Of a DNA stretch of 64,000 nucleotides, positions 26,697-34,021 are shown one piece after another. Position numbers and translations under genes: made by a program. How positions within the stretch are numbered: the stretch's first letter is position 1; each line of letters begins with the position of its first letter. The stretch is from positions 1 to 64,000 of the forward strand of contig CANJCM010000014.1 in the NCBI GenBank assembly GCA_947472765.1, in the 5' to 3' direction. The notes under the pieces were generated by a model, which was not told the DNA's origin, did not search any database, and saw only the letters and a list, made by a program, of their open reading frames with translations. Source of the DNA: Opitutia bacterium (GTDB lineage: Bacteria; Verrucomicrobiota; Verrucomicrobiia; Opitutales; Opitutaceae).

Positions 26697-26948
26697 ATGG
26701 ATCTCGCCACCATCATCGAGGAGATTTCGGCCCGCGCGGACGACTTTCTTGCCGGTGCCACCAACCGCGCCCAGGCGCGGGCCGGCATCGAGGAACTGCT
26801 GACGATGGATTACTCGTTCCTCAGTCCTTCCGATCGCGCGATGGTGATTGCGGGGGTCATGCTCATTCTCGAGGACGAGGATTTTTTCGGGACCGAGTTC
26901 GTCGGAGATCCGTTCAGCGATTCGGACGAACCGGATGAGTCGCCCTGA
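26697..26948 (+). CDS. Small acidic hypothetical protein
   Basis: 83 residues, MDLATIIEEISARADDFLAG at the start, largely helical, with a very acidic tail (ILEDEDFFGTEFVGDPFSDSDEPDESP). No signal peptide or membrane span. The composition and codon use look like a real cytoplasmic protein. It follows the Gfo/Idh gene by 63 bases on the same strand. I do not recognise the family. Confidence 0.6.
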   Translation: MDLATIIEEISARADDFLAGATNRAQARAGIEELLTMDYSFLSPSDRAMVIAGVMLILEDEDFFGTEFVGDPFSDSDEPDESP

Positions 26949-27039
26949 GCGACGCGAGTTGGACGTCGCACCGATCTCCGACCGGTGAACGACTTTCCGC
27001 GCTGGAATTTCGCGAAGCGCCAAGGCGCATCGTCACTCT

Positions 27040-27085
27040 AAACGTATCTCTTGATGGAGGGCGGGTGTCCTCAACCGCCGGGTTT
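27040..27085. repeat. R1 right-half fragment at the broken end of a methyltransferase
   Basis: TTGATGGAGGGCGGGTGTCC followed by TCAACCGCC matches the R1 right half (CCATGGAGGGCGGGTGCCCA). Read on the minus strand it follows directly on the methyltransferase's Gly-Gly codons and contributes the TGA stop. Confidence 0.65.
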
Positions 27086-27550
27086 GATCACCCGGTGTAG
27101 TTCCTCGAGCGCGCGCCCTGAATGCAGGACGTGCTCGAGCGTTTCGACCGAAACCGCCTGATCGAACGTCGCGTCCGGGAACGTCAATTGCTCCACGTTC
27201 ATCTTCTCGAACCGCAGATTCGGCGCGGCCCGGTTACCGTCCGGGAAGGCGTTGCCGGCAATGTCGACGGCGACGATGGAGCGACAAAGCGGTGCGACCT
27301 GCACCGCGAGGCGGCCGTTGCCGCAACCCGCGTCGAGAATCACCTCGTGCCCCGCCGGCCGCAGGAAGCGAAGTGCGGCGCGGTGGCGCTCCTGATGGTA
27401 GAGCGCGCTGATGTTGACGCCAAAGCGAACGCAGCCGGCCTCGTAGCCGCCCTGCCGGTATTTGTCCTCGTAGTAGCGCTCGACGGCCGCGTTGTCCGCA
27501 AACTGCAGCCGGCCGCGGCCGAGGATTCCGCTGAGCTGGGTGCGCTTCAT
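27071..27550 (-). pseudogene. Class I SAM methyltransferase, truncated at the 3' end by a repeat
   Basis: 159 residues. It contains motif I (ILDAGCGNGRLAVQVA), the acidic end of strand 2 (IVAVDIAG), motif IV region (TFDQAVSVETLEHV) and motif V (LEELHRVIKPGG). It stops exactly after KPGG, where intact methyltransferases go on for 60-100 residues to finish the sheet. The stop codon is formed at the junction with R1-like sequence. The upstream part (VERYYEDKYRQGGYEAG, ISALYHQERH) looks like an intact N-terminal helix set. Loss of strands 6 and 7 should destroy folding unless a shortened form persists. Confidence 0.75.
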
Positions 27551-27583
27551 CCGACGGGGCCGCCGTCGGGGCGACCGTCCAGG

Positions 27584-27862
27584 TTAGAGCCCCGCGAACG
27601 GATTCGCGCGCTTCTCGGCCTCGACAGCGTCCTTGTAGCGCTGGGCGGAGACTCTCACCTGGGTAATCTGCGCCGCGGTCGGACGAAACTCCTCAATCTG
27701 GTCGCTGGCCGGCTCGATCCGGCCGCCGTGCGCGTACTGGACGACCCAATGTCCGGGCGAATTCGCCGGCGAGACGATCTGCCCCCAGCGATTGTGGTCA
27801 CGCTTTTCGCGCACGAACGCACCCACGGGGAAACGGAAATGCCACATCGGATCATTGCTCAT
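27584..27862 (-). CDS. Small hypothetical protein, SH3-like appearance
   Basis: 92 residues, MSNDPMWHFRFPVGAFVREK, then short strands (WGQIVSPANSPGHWVVQYAHGGRIEPASDQIEEFRP) that resemble a small beta barrel of the SH3/KOW kind, followed by a C-terminal helix (RVSAQRYKDAVEAEKRANPF). No signal peptide. It lies 33 bases upstream of the truncated methyltransferase on the same strand. No named family is recognised. Confidence 0.6.
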   Translation of the reverse strand: MSNDPMWHFRFPVGAFVREKRDHNRWGQIVSPANSPGHWVVQYAHGGRIEPASDQIEEFRPTAAQITQVRVSAQRYKDAVEAEKRANPFAGL

Positions 27863-27955
27863 GGTAGGGTAAAAGTTGCGCCGACTCGGCGGAGAAAGAC
27901 AAATTTAGAAACCAAAACGGTACGCGCAAGACTCGTTGCGGCGGGCCCCGCGATT

Positions 27956-28549
27956 TCAGCGCGACGGCGCCCACGTCGAGGGGCCGACTTCGGAAACCGG
28001 GATGTTGCCGCGGAACGGGCCAGGCACCGGTTCGTAGCGCAGCACCGTCTTGATCACCGTCTCCGAGGTGAAGTAGCCCACGATCGCGAGTTCCTTGATT
28101 TGGAGAAAGAACGATTTCTCCTCGTCGGCCGAGGCCTCGGCCACCGCCGTGAGCACGCGGTCGCGCAACGGGATCGACAGCCGGCCGTAGCCGAGTTGGT
28201 ACGACGCGAGGCTCGCCGACTCGGTCAACTCGAGTCCGTTCACGAAGCGCTCCCGCTCCTCCAGGGTCATGTACTCGCCGTACATCAGATCGACGAAAGT
28301 GAGCACACCGACATCGAGCGCGCCCGGCGTGTCCGTCCGCGGCAGGATCCGATCCACAATCGCACCCGCCACATCGAGCTGGCGCGGCGAGAGGTAACGC
28401 GAGTTCCGGCCCGACGCGGGCGTCTGGGCCTGCAGCGCGCCGGCCAAAATCGAAGGCGACAACGCGATCCCGAACAGCACGGCGGCCCGCTGGATCGCTT
28501 CGCGGCGCGTAAGCAGTCGCGGCGCCGGGGAATCAGAAGAGGAGTTCAT
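27956..28549 (-). CDS. Gluconate 2-dehydrogenase subunit 3 family protein
   Basis: 197 residues with a Tat-like leader (LTRREAIQRAAVLFGIALSPSILAGALQAQ). The body has the subunit-3 pattern: YLSPRQLDVAGAIVDRILPRTDTPGALDVGVLTFVDLMYGEYM, then helices and IVGYFTSETVIKTVLRYEPVPG. In known enzymes this small protein partners a GMC flavoprotein and assists its Tat export and assembly. The GMC gene is directly upstream, with only 13 bases between the coding regions, which makes the pairing very likely. Confidence 0.92.
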   Translation of the reverse strand: MNSSSDSPAPRLLTRREAIQRAAVLFGIALSPSILAGALQAQTPASGRNSRYLSPRQLDVAGAIVDRILPRTDTPGALDVGVLTFVDLMYGEYMTLEERERFVNGLELTESASLASYQLGYGRLSIPLRDRVLTAVAEASADEEKSFFLQIKELAIVGYFTSETVIKTVLRYEPVPGPFRGNIPVSEVGPSTWAPSR

Positions 28550-28562
28550 GGGCGTCCGCGGT

Positions 28563-30269
28563 TCAGAGATTGGTCTTCTTCATTTCGCTGACAGCGTGAT
28601 CGCACGCCCGGGCCGTCAGCGCCATGTAGGTCAGCGAGGGATTCACACACGAGGCCGAGGTCATGCATGAACCGTCCGTCACGAAGACATTCGGCGCGGC
28701 GTGCACCTGGTTCCATTCGTTGAGCACGGAAGTCTTCGGGTCGCGCCCCATCCGCGCCGTGCCCATCTCATGGATGCAGAGCCCGGGCGCGCTGCCGTCA
28801 TCGAACGGTGTGACATTCTTCAGGCCGGCCGCCTCGAGCATTTCGACCGCGGACGCCTTCATGTCCTTCCGCATCGCAAGTTCGTTTTCCTTCCACTCGC
28901 AATCGAAGGTGACCGTCGGCTGTCCCCATCGGTCCGTCTGGCCGGGGGTCAGGTAGAGACGATTCGAGTGATACGGCAGGCACTCGCCCCACGAGCCGAT
29001 GCCCATCCGCCAGGGACCGGGCGCAATCAGGTCGGCCTTCAGCCGGCTGCCGAAATAATTCAGCTCCTTGATCGGACGCGTCCAGTCGCTGCGACTCGCG
29101 CTCCCCTGATATCCAAAGCCGCGGAGGTAGTCCTTGCGCTGCGTCTCCTTCGTGAGATTCCGGAATCGCGGAATGTAGATGCCGTTCGGCCGCTGCCCGC
29201 GGTAATAACGATCCCCGAACTCGTCCGACCGGCCCGTGGCGCCAACCTTGAAGTGGTGATCCATCAGGTTGTGCCCGAGTTCACCGCTGTCGTTGCCGAA
29301 CCCCTGCGGAAAACGTTCCGAGGTGGAGTTGAGCAGGATCGCAGTGGAGGCGACGGTTGAGGCGCAGACAATAATAATCCGCGCCCGAAACTCGATCGTC
29401 TCGTTCGTCTGCGTGTCCACGACCCGGACGCCGGTCGCGCGCTTCGCATCGGCGTCGTGCAGGAGCGTACTGACGATTGAGAAGGGACGCAGGGTCAGGT
29501 TCCCGGTCGCCGCGGCCGCCGGCAATGTGGAGGCGTTGCTGCTGAAGTAGGCGCCATAGGGACACCCGCGGATGCAGCGATTGCGCGACTGGCAGGTCCC
29601 GCGACCTGCGAGCGGCTCGGTCAGGTTGGCCACGCGCCCGATGATCATCGCGCGGCCGTTCAATTTCGCCTTCAGCCGGTCGCGCACCTGCTCCTCGAGG
29701 CAGTTCATGTCCATGGGCGGCTGGAATTTTCCATCCGGCAACTGCGGCAAGCCGTCCGCGCGGCCGCTGATGCCCGCGAACTGCTCGACGTAATCGTACC
29801 ACGGCGCGATCTCGCGATAGCGAACCGGCCAGTCCACCGCGATGCCCTCGCGCGCGTTCGCCTCAAAATCCAAATCGCTCCAGCGATACGACTGGCGCCC
29901 CCAGAGCAGCGACCGGCCACCCACATGGTAGCCGCGCATCCAGTCGAAGCGCTTGTCCTCGGCGTAGGGATGATCGAGGTCGTTCACGAACCAGTGCGCC
30001 GACGACGGCGCGGTGGTGTAGCCGGTGCGGCTCTGCTTTTCCTGCTTCGCCCGCTCGTTGTTGGAAATCTTCGTGCGACCCTCGAAGTCCCACGGCTCCA
30101 TGAAGGCGGTCGGATAATCGCCGTGTTTCACGTCGCGCCCACGTTCGAGCACGAGGGTCTTCAGACCCTTTTCGCAGAGCTCCTTCGCGGCCCAGCCTCC
30201 GCTGATGCCAGACCCAATGACGATTGCGTCGTAGGTGTTCGCCGCGGGGACGAAGGAAGGGGCAGCCAT
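28563..30269 (-). CDS. GMC-family FAD oxidoreductase
   Basis: 568 residues from ATG 30269. The FAD Rossmann motif is AIVIGSGISGGWAAKEL near the N-terminus. Other features are GGRSLLWGRQSYRW, CQSRNRCIRGCPYGA (cysteine-rich loop seen in gluconate-dehydrogenase-like large subunits), and the C-terminal flavin region MGTARMGRDP...VFVTDGSCMTSASCVNPSLTYMALTARA. It likely oxidises a sugar or sugar acid in the periplasm and passes electrons to a cytochrome. It lacks its own signal, which agrees with co-export with the downstream subunit 3. The frame extends 12 codons upstream. Confidence 0.94.
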   Translation of the reverse strand: MAAPSFVPAANTYDAIVIGSGISGGWAAKELCEKGLKTLVLERGRDVKHGDYPTAFMEPWDFEGRTKISNNERAKQEKQSRTGYTTAPSSAHWFVNDLDHPYAEDKRFDWMRGYHVGGRSLLWGRQSYRWSDLDFEANAREGIAVDWPVRYREIAPWYDYVEQFAGISGRADGLPQLPDGKFQPPMDMNCLEEQVRDRLKAKLNGRAMIIGRVANLTEPLAGRGTCQSRNRCIRGCPYGAYFSSNASTLPAAAATGNLTLRPFSIVSTLLHDADAKRATGVRVVDTQTNETIEFRARIIIVCASTVASTAILLNSTSERFPQGFGNDSGELGHNLMDHHFKVGATGRSDEFGDRYYRGQRPNGIYIPRFRNLTKETQRKDYLRGFGYQGSASRSDWTRPIKELNYFGSRLKADLIAPGPWRMGIGSWGECLPYHSNRLYLTPGQTDRWGQPTVTFDCEWKENELAMRKDMKASAVEMLEAAGLKNVTPFDDGSAPGLCIHEMGTARMGRDPKTSVLNEWNQVHAAPNVFVTDGSCMTSASCVNPSLTYMALTARACDHAVSEMKKTNL

Positions 30270-30337
30270 GAAAAATCGTGTGCGGACGCCGGGAGCGTTG
30301 GCCAACTCAAAAACTTCCGCGGAGGCTGCCGCGCAAC

Positions 30338-31135
30338 TTAGTCCCGCGCCACAGCCCAGCGGATCCCGTTCAGCAGGAGCCGTTGAAATTCCGGGGTCGG
30401 AAAGTCCGACGGGTGCCCCATCGACGTGTAGAAGACGCGGCTCTTGCCCGCCTTACGCGTCCACGCGATCGGTTCGGTCTTGCCGGGAATCGTCCCGGTC
30501 AGCAGCACGCGCGCCGAGGCATCGAGCAAGGGCGCGACATGATAAACATTGCCCTTGCTGTGCCAGGCAGCCGGCACGCCCTCGAGGATCGAATGTCCGG
30601 CAACGCCTGGAGCAGTGGCGACATCGGTGCCGACCGGGCCGGGCCCGTACCCGCGGTTTTCACAACCAAGGATGTCGGCGACGAACTCCGGCCAGGCCTC
30701 GAATCCCGCCGCGATCGGCTCGCGCGGGGCGAAGGCGTGATTCGCGGTGCGGATGCCCACGAGGGGCTTGCCGGCGGCGAGGTAACTCTTGAGCGCGCCC
30801 ATCTGCGCCGGAGGCAAAGCGAGGCGCCGCGCGAAGAGCACGACGAGGTCCGTCCGACCGAGGGCGTCAACCAGTCCGGCAAACGAAAACGCCGTCCGCG
30901 GCCCCTCGCCCTTGATTACCGTGACCTCGAAGCCGTGCTTCGTCCGCAGCGTCTCTGCGAAAATCGGAATCGTGCGGTGCGCCTCGTAATTGTCGGGATC
31001 CTCGCTGATCAAAAAGAGCACCCGCGGCGCCGCGACTGCCGCCTGGAGGCGTTGGCCAAGGCTTCCGGCCAGGCCGGCGAACACAAGAACCAGCAGGGCG
31101 AATCGATTCCAAACGCGGAGGGGTGCAACGTTCAT
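30338..31135 (-). CDS. ThuA-domain protein, exported
   Basis: 265 residues with a signal sequence (FALLVLVFAGLAGSLGQRLQA). The ThuA fold is a class I glutamine-amidotransferase-like domain: VLFLISEDPDNYEAHRTIP, DLVVLFARRLALPPAQ, LKSYLAAGKPLVGIRTANHAF, and the end RVFYTSMGHPSDF...LLLNGIRWAV. ThuA proteins accompany trehalose or sugar-oxidation genes and are of uncertain activity. It is upstream of the GMC gene on the same strand, 68 bases away, so the three genes may form one unit. Confidence 0.93.
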   Translation of the reverse strand: MNVAPLRVWNRFALLVLVFAGLAGSLGQRLQAAVAAPRVLFLISEDPDNYEAHRTIPIFAETLRTKHGFEVTVIKGEGPRTAFSFAGLVDALGRTDLVVLFARRLALPPAQMGALKSYLAAGKPLVGIRTANHAFAPREPIAAGFEAWPEFVADILGCENRGYGPGPVGTDVATAPGVAGHSILEGVPAAWHSKGNVYHVAPLLDASARVLLTGTIPGKTEPIAWTRKAGKSRVFYTSMGHPSDFPTPEFQRLLLNGIRWAVARD

Positions 31136-31388
31136 GTCTCATCGTGTAGCGCGGCGCGGGGGCGCGATCCACGGGAAAATGTGGGCGACGTTTCGAAACG
31201 CCCGCCGGACCGGGCTGAACTTCGGGCGGGAAATTCTCCTCGCTCTCGCGGGGGCCGCGGAACCGTATTGGAAGGCGATCGCGGCTTGTCTATCGCGGAA
31301 ATTTTCCAAGATTAAACCAGCCCGCGCCTGGCCTGCTTTGTCGAAGGAAAGGTTTCCCATCCCGCGCCCGGCTTCGCTCTCCCATCCC

Positions 31389-32327
31389 ATGCTCCACCGC
31401 CCCCTGTTTCTCGTCTGCGCCTTGATCAGCGCGCTTGCCCTGCCGGTCCCGACCGCCCTCGCCCAAGCCGGCGGGAACGTCGACATGAAGCTCGCGTTCT
31501 CGTTTTCCGATGTGCCCACCGCCGACGGGAAGCTCTATTCGGGCAAGGAGCGGACGGACATGATCATCGCGGCCCTGAAGAAGGGTCACATCGACGAGGC
31601 CGCCTTTTACGTGAACGCAACCCGGCTCTCGCAGCCAGGCGCGACGGAACGCGTCCAGGCCTACGCGGCCGCCGGCCATCGCCTCGGCCTGTACGTTCCC
31701 GTGGCCCCTTCGGAAGGCGCGGCGTTCATCCAGGCCTTCAAGGACGGACATGCGGCGGTCTCGAAGCTCCCGAATTTCTTTCCGTCCGTCCGTTATCCGG
31801 AACCCAAGGACCCGAAGCAGGACGTGATTCCCGCCGAGGTCCAGGCGGCCCTCACGCAGGCCGGTTACACCATCGGTTACCATACCGTGAGCGCCTCGGA
31901 CGCCCGGATGAACGAGATACTCGCCCGGGGCATCGAGGAGAAGAAGCCCACGAACTGGAGCTACCTCCGCGACGTTTACCTCCGTCTCCACCACGAGTCG
32001 TTCACCTTCTTCAAGCAACTGGGTGACACCGTGACCAACAATCGCGCGGAGGCCCACATCCTGCTGCTGCACGAGAACGACCTCGTCGCGAAACACATGC
32101 TGGAACTCATCGTGCAGTGCCGTCGGATGGGCATCGAGACCCTCAACGTTTCCACCGCCTTGAAGGACCCGGTGGCGCAGATGATGCCGAAACAAAGCCC
32201 CCAAGCCCGCCTCGCCGGTCTCGCCCTCGACCGCCAGGGCGCGAGGGCGCTCGTGCCGGAGCGTGCTACCGACGAAGGCATGGATAAGATGGTCGAGTTC
32301 TTTAACGTCTTTAACGGGAAGAAGTGA
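31389..32327 (+). CDS. Polysaccharide-deacetylase-like protein with degenerate active site
   Basis: 312 residues with a Sec signal (LFLVCALISALALPVPTALAQ). The fold follows the NodB layout: strand with MKLAFSFSDVP, helix IIAALKKGHIDEAAFYVNATRL, then ERVQAYAAAGHRLGLYVP, and a C-terminal EAHILLLHENDLVAKHMLELIVQCRRMGIETL. The usual metal triad is not complete. The first-motif double aspartate is FSD here, and the H-x-x-x-H motif that should follow GH is replaced by GHRLGLYV. Catalysis as a deacetylase is therefore doubtful; a binding or altered hydrolase role is possible. It precedes the DUF1552 gene on the same strand. Confidence 0.75.
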   Translation: MLHRPLFLVCALISALALPVPTALAQAGGNVDMKLAFSFSDVPTADGKLYSGKERTDMIIAALKKGHIDEAAFYVNATRLSQPGATERVQAYAAAGHRLGLYVPVAPSEGAAFIQAFKDGHAAVSKLPNFFPSVRYPEPKDPKQDVIPAEVQAALTQAGYTIGYHTVSASDARMNEILARGIEEKKPTNWSYLRDVYLRLHHESFTFFKQLGDTVTNNRAEAHILLLHENDLVAKHMLELIVQCRRMGIETLNVSTALKDPVAQMMPKQSPQARLAGLALDRQGARALVPERATDEGMDKMVEFFNVFNGKK

Positions 32328-32453
32328 CTTCGGACCTCGGAACGCACGCCGCGCTCGGATTCGGGGGATTTCTGCTCCCGGATCACCGCTCAATCGCCCG
32401 CAGCCGAGTCGAAACACCCGCCCAATTTTCCCCGGAAATTCTGGAAGTAGTAC

Positions 32454-32482
32454 TTCACAGAGTTAAATTTCACCGCTAGGAT
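32454..32482 (+). promoter_or_regulatory. Predicted sigma-70-type promoter for the DUF1552 gene
   Basis: TTCACA (32454-32459) and TAGGAT (32477-32482) are separated by 17 bases. They lie about 60 bases upstream of the ATG at 32544, which has an AAGGA-type site at a usable distance. The match to consensus is moderate. Confidence 0.4.
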
Positions 32483-32543
32483 ATTGGAACCCGTTACCCT
32501 ACCCCGACCGAGTCGATTTTTTAAGCGAAGGAAACCCAATCAA

Positions 32544-33914
32544 ATGATCATGAAGCCATCTCCCCTGCAGCTCCAAGGACCCTACATCTCGACGCGTCAG
32601 CCGCTTTCCCGCCGGACATTCCTTCGTGGCGCGGGTGTCGCGATGGCCCTCCCGTTCCTCGACACGATGCTGCCGACGTTCGCGCGTGGCGCGACGAGTT
32701 CGTCACCGCTGGCCCCGAACGCGAATCCCCGCCGCTTTTTCGCGATCAACAACAACCTCGGTTTCGCAATGGGCGCGACAGCCCAGCGGTTCTTCCCGTC
32801 CGCCACCGGCCGGAACTACCCGCTCTCCCCGTACCTCAAGGTCGTTGAAGAGCACCGCAACGACTTCACCGTGTTCAGCGGCGTGTCCTACCCGAACGTC
32901 GACGGCGGCCATCCGGCCGACATCTGTTTCGTCACCGGTGCCCCGCACCCGGGCAGCGGCTCGTTCCGCAACACGATCTCGGTCGACCAGTTGATTGCCG
33001 AGCGCATTGGCACCCTCACTCGCTTCCCGTCCCTGACGCTGGCGGTGAACACGAACAACCGCAGTCTCTCGTGCACCGGCACGGGCGTCGCGATTCCGCC
33101 GGAGACCAGCGCCGCCGCAGTTTTCAAGCAGCTCTTCGTGCAGGGTTCGGAGGCCGAAGTCGCCGCGACGATCACCCGGCTCGAAAACGGCCGGAGCGTG
33201 CTCGACGCCGTCGCCACGCAGGCCAAGGGCCTGCAGCGCGACCTTCCCGTCCGTGACCGCGAGCGCCTCGATCAATACTTCACGAGCGTCCGCGATCTCG
33301 AGAGCCGCCTCAAGGAGTCCGAGGGCTGGGAGCGCAAGCCGAAGCCGGTCGTGAACACGGCCCCGATCGTCGACCCGACCAGCGCCGCGAATTTCTTCGG
33401 CAAGGTGAAGTCGATGTATGACCTCGCCAAGATCGCCTTCGAGACCGACTCCACCCGGGCGGTCACGCTCATGCTGAACAGCTCCTCGACGCCGATCGTC
33501 GAAGGCATCACCGATGCCTCGATCACCGAGGACTACCACAATCTCTCCCACCACGGTAAGTCCGAGGAGAAGCTCGCGCAGCTCCGGGCGCTCGACATGC
33601 AGCACATGAAGATGCTGAACCACCTCTACAGCGGCCTGAAGAGCGTGAAGGAAGATCAGGACACGCTCCTCGACCGCACGATGGTTTACTTCGGTTCGAA
33701 CTTCGGCGACGCCAACCAGCACGTCTGCTTCAACATGCCGGTGCTGCTCGCCGGCGGCGGCTTCAAGCATGGCCAGCACATCGGTTTCGATCGCGAGCCG
33801 ACGCTGAACTATCCGCTCACCAACCTGCTCCTCTCGATGATTCATCGGATGGGCATCGACGTGGACAAGTTCTCGTCCTCCACCGGCACAATGCGCGGTC
33901 TGGAGATGACCTGA
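32544..33914 (+). CDS. DUF1552-domain protein, Tat-exported
   Basis: 456 residues starting MIMKPSPLQLQ, with a twin-arginine leader (LSRRTFLRGAGVAMALPFLD). The body carries the DUF1552 landmarks: FFAINNNLGF near the mature start, FSGVSYPNVDGGHPADICFVTGAPHPGSG, SVDQLIAERIG, DRERLDQYFTSVRDLESRL, ITEDYHNLSHHGKSEEKL, RTMVYFGSNFGDANQH and VLLAGGGFKHGQH. It resembles sulfatase-like DUF1501 proteins in layout. Function is unknown, but it is almost always coupled to a DUF1592 cytochrome protein, as here 107 bases downstream. ATG 32544 was chosen for the clean leader and nearby purine-rich site. Confidence 0.93.
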   Translation: MIMKPSPLQLQGPYISTRQPLSRRTFLRGAGVAMALPFLDTMLPTFARGATSSSPLAPNANPRRFFAINNNLGFAMGATAQRFFPSATGRNYPLSPYLKVVEEHRNDFTVFSGVSYPNVDGGHPADICFVTGAPHPGSGSFRNTISVDQLIAERIGTLTRFPSLTLAVNTNNRSLSCTGTGVAIPPETSAAAVFKQLFVQGSEAEVAATITRLENGRSVLDAVATQAKGLQRDLPVRDRERLDQYFTSVRDLESRLKESEGWERKPKPVVNTAPIVDPTSAANFFGKVKSMYDLAKIAFETDSTRAVTLMLNSSSTPIVEGITDASITEDYHNLSHHGKSEEKLAQLRALDMQHMKMLNHLYSGLKSVKEDQDTLLDRTMVYFGSNFGDANQHVCFNMPVLLAGGGFKHGQHIGFDREPTLNYPLTNLLLSMIHRMGIDVDKFSSSTGTMRGLEMT

Positions 33915-33960
33915 GATGGCTCGGGTTCCTCACTCCCTCACACCTGACGGGCTTTAAAGC

Positions 33961-34003
33961 AGCCGCGCCGGCGATTTTCGCCGGGCGCGGCTCTCCTCTT
34001 TTT
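33961..34003 (+). terminator. Intrinsic terminator between the DUF1552 and DUF1592 genes
   Basis: AGCCGCGCC (33961-33969) pairs with GGCGCGGCT (33984-33992), with an inner GGCGA/TCGCC stem and one bulged base. A pyrimidine tract ending in TTTTT follows. It sits only about 20 bases before the next ATG, so it probably attenuates rather than fully separates the pair. Confidence 0.75.
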
Positions 34004-34021
34004 CGCAGTTACACTTCGCCT

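Noticed and set aside
31389-32327. Active polysaccharide deacetylase
   Set aside because: The expected double aspartate and H-x-x-x-H metal ligands are not present, so only a fold-level call is made.
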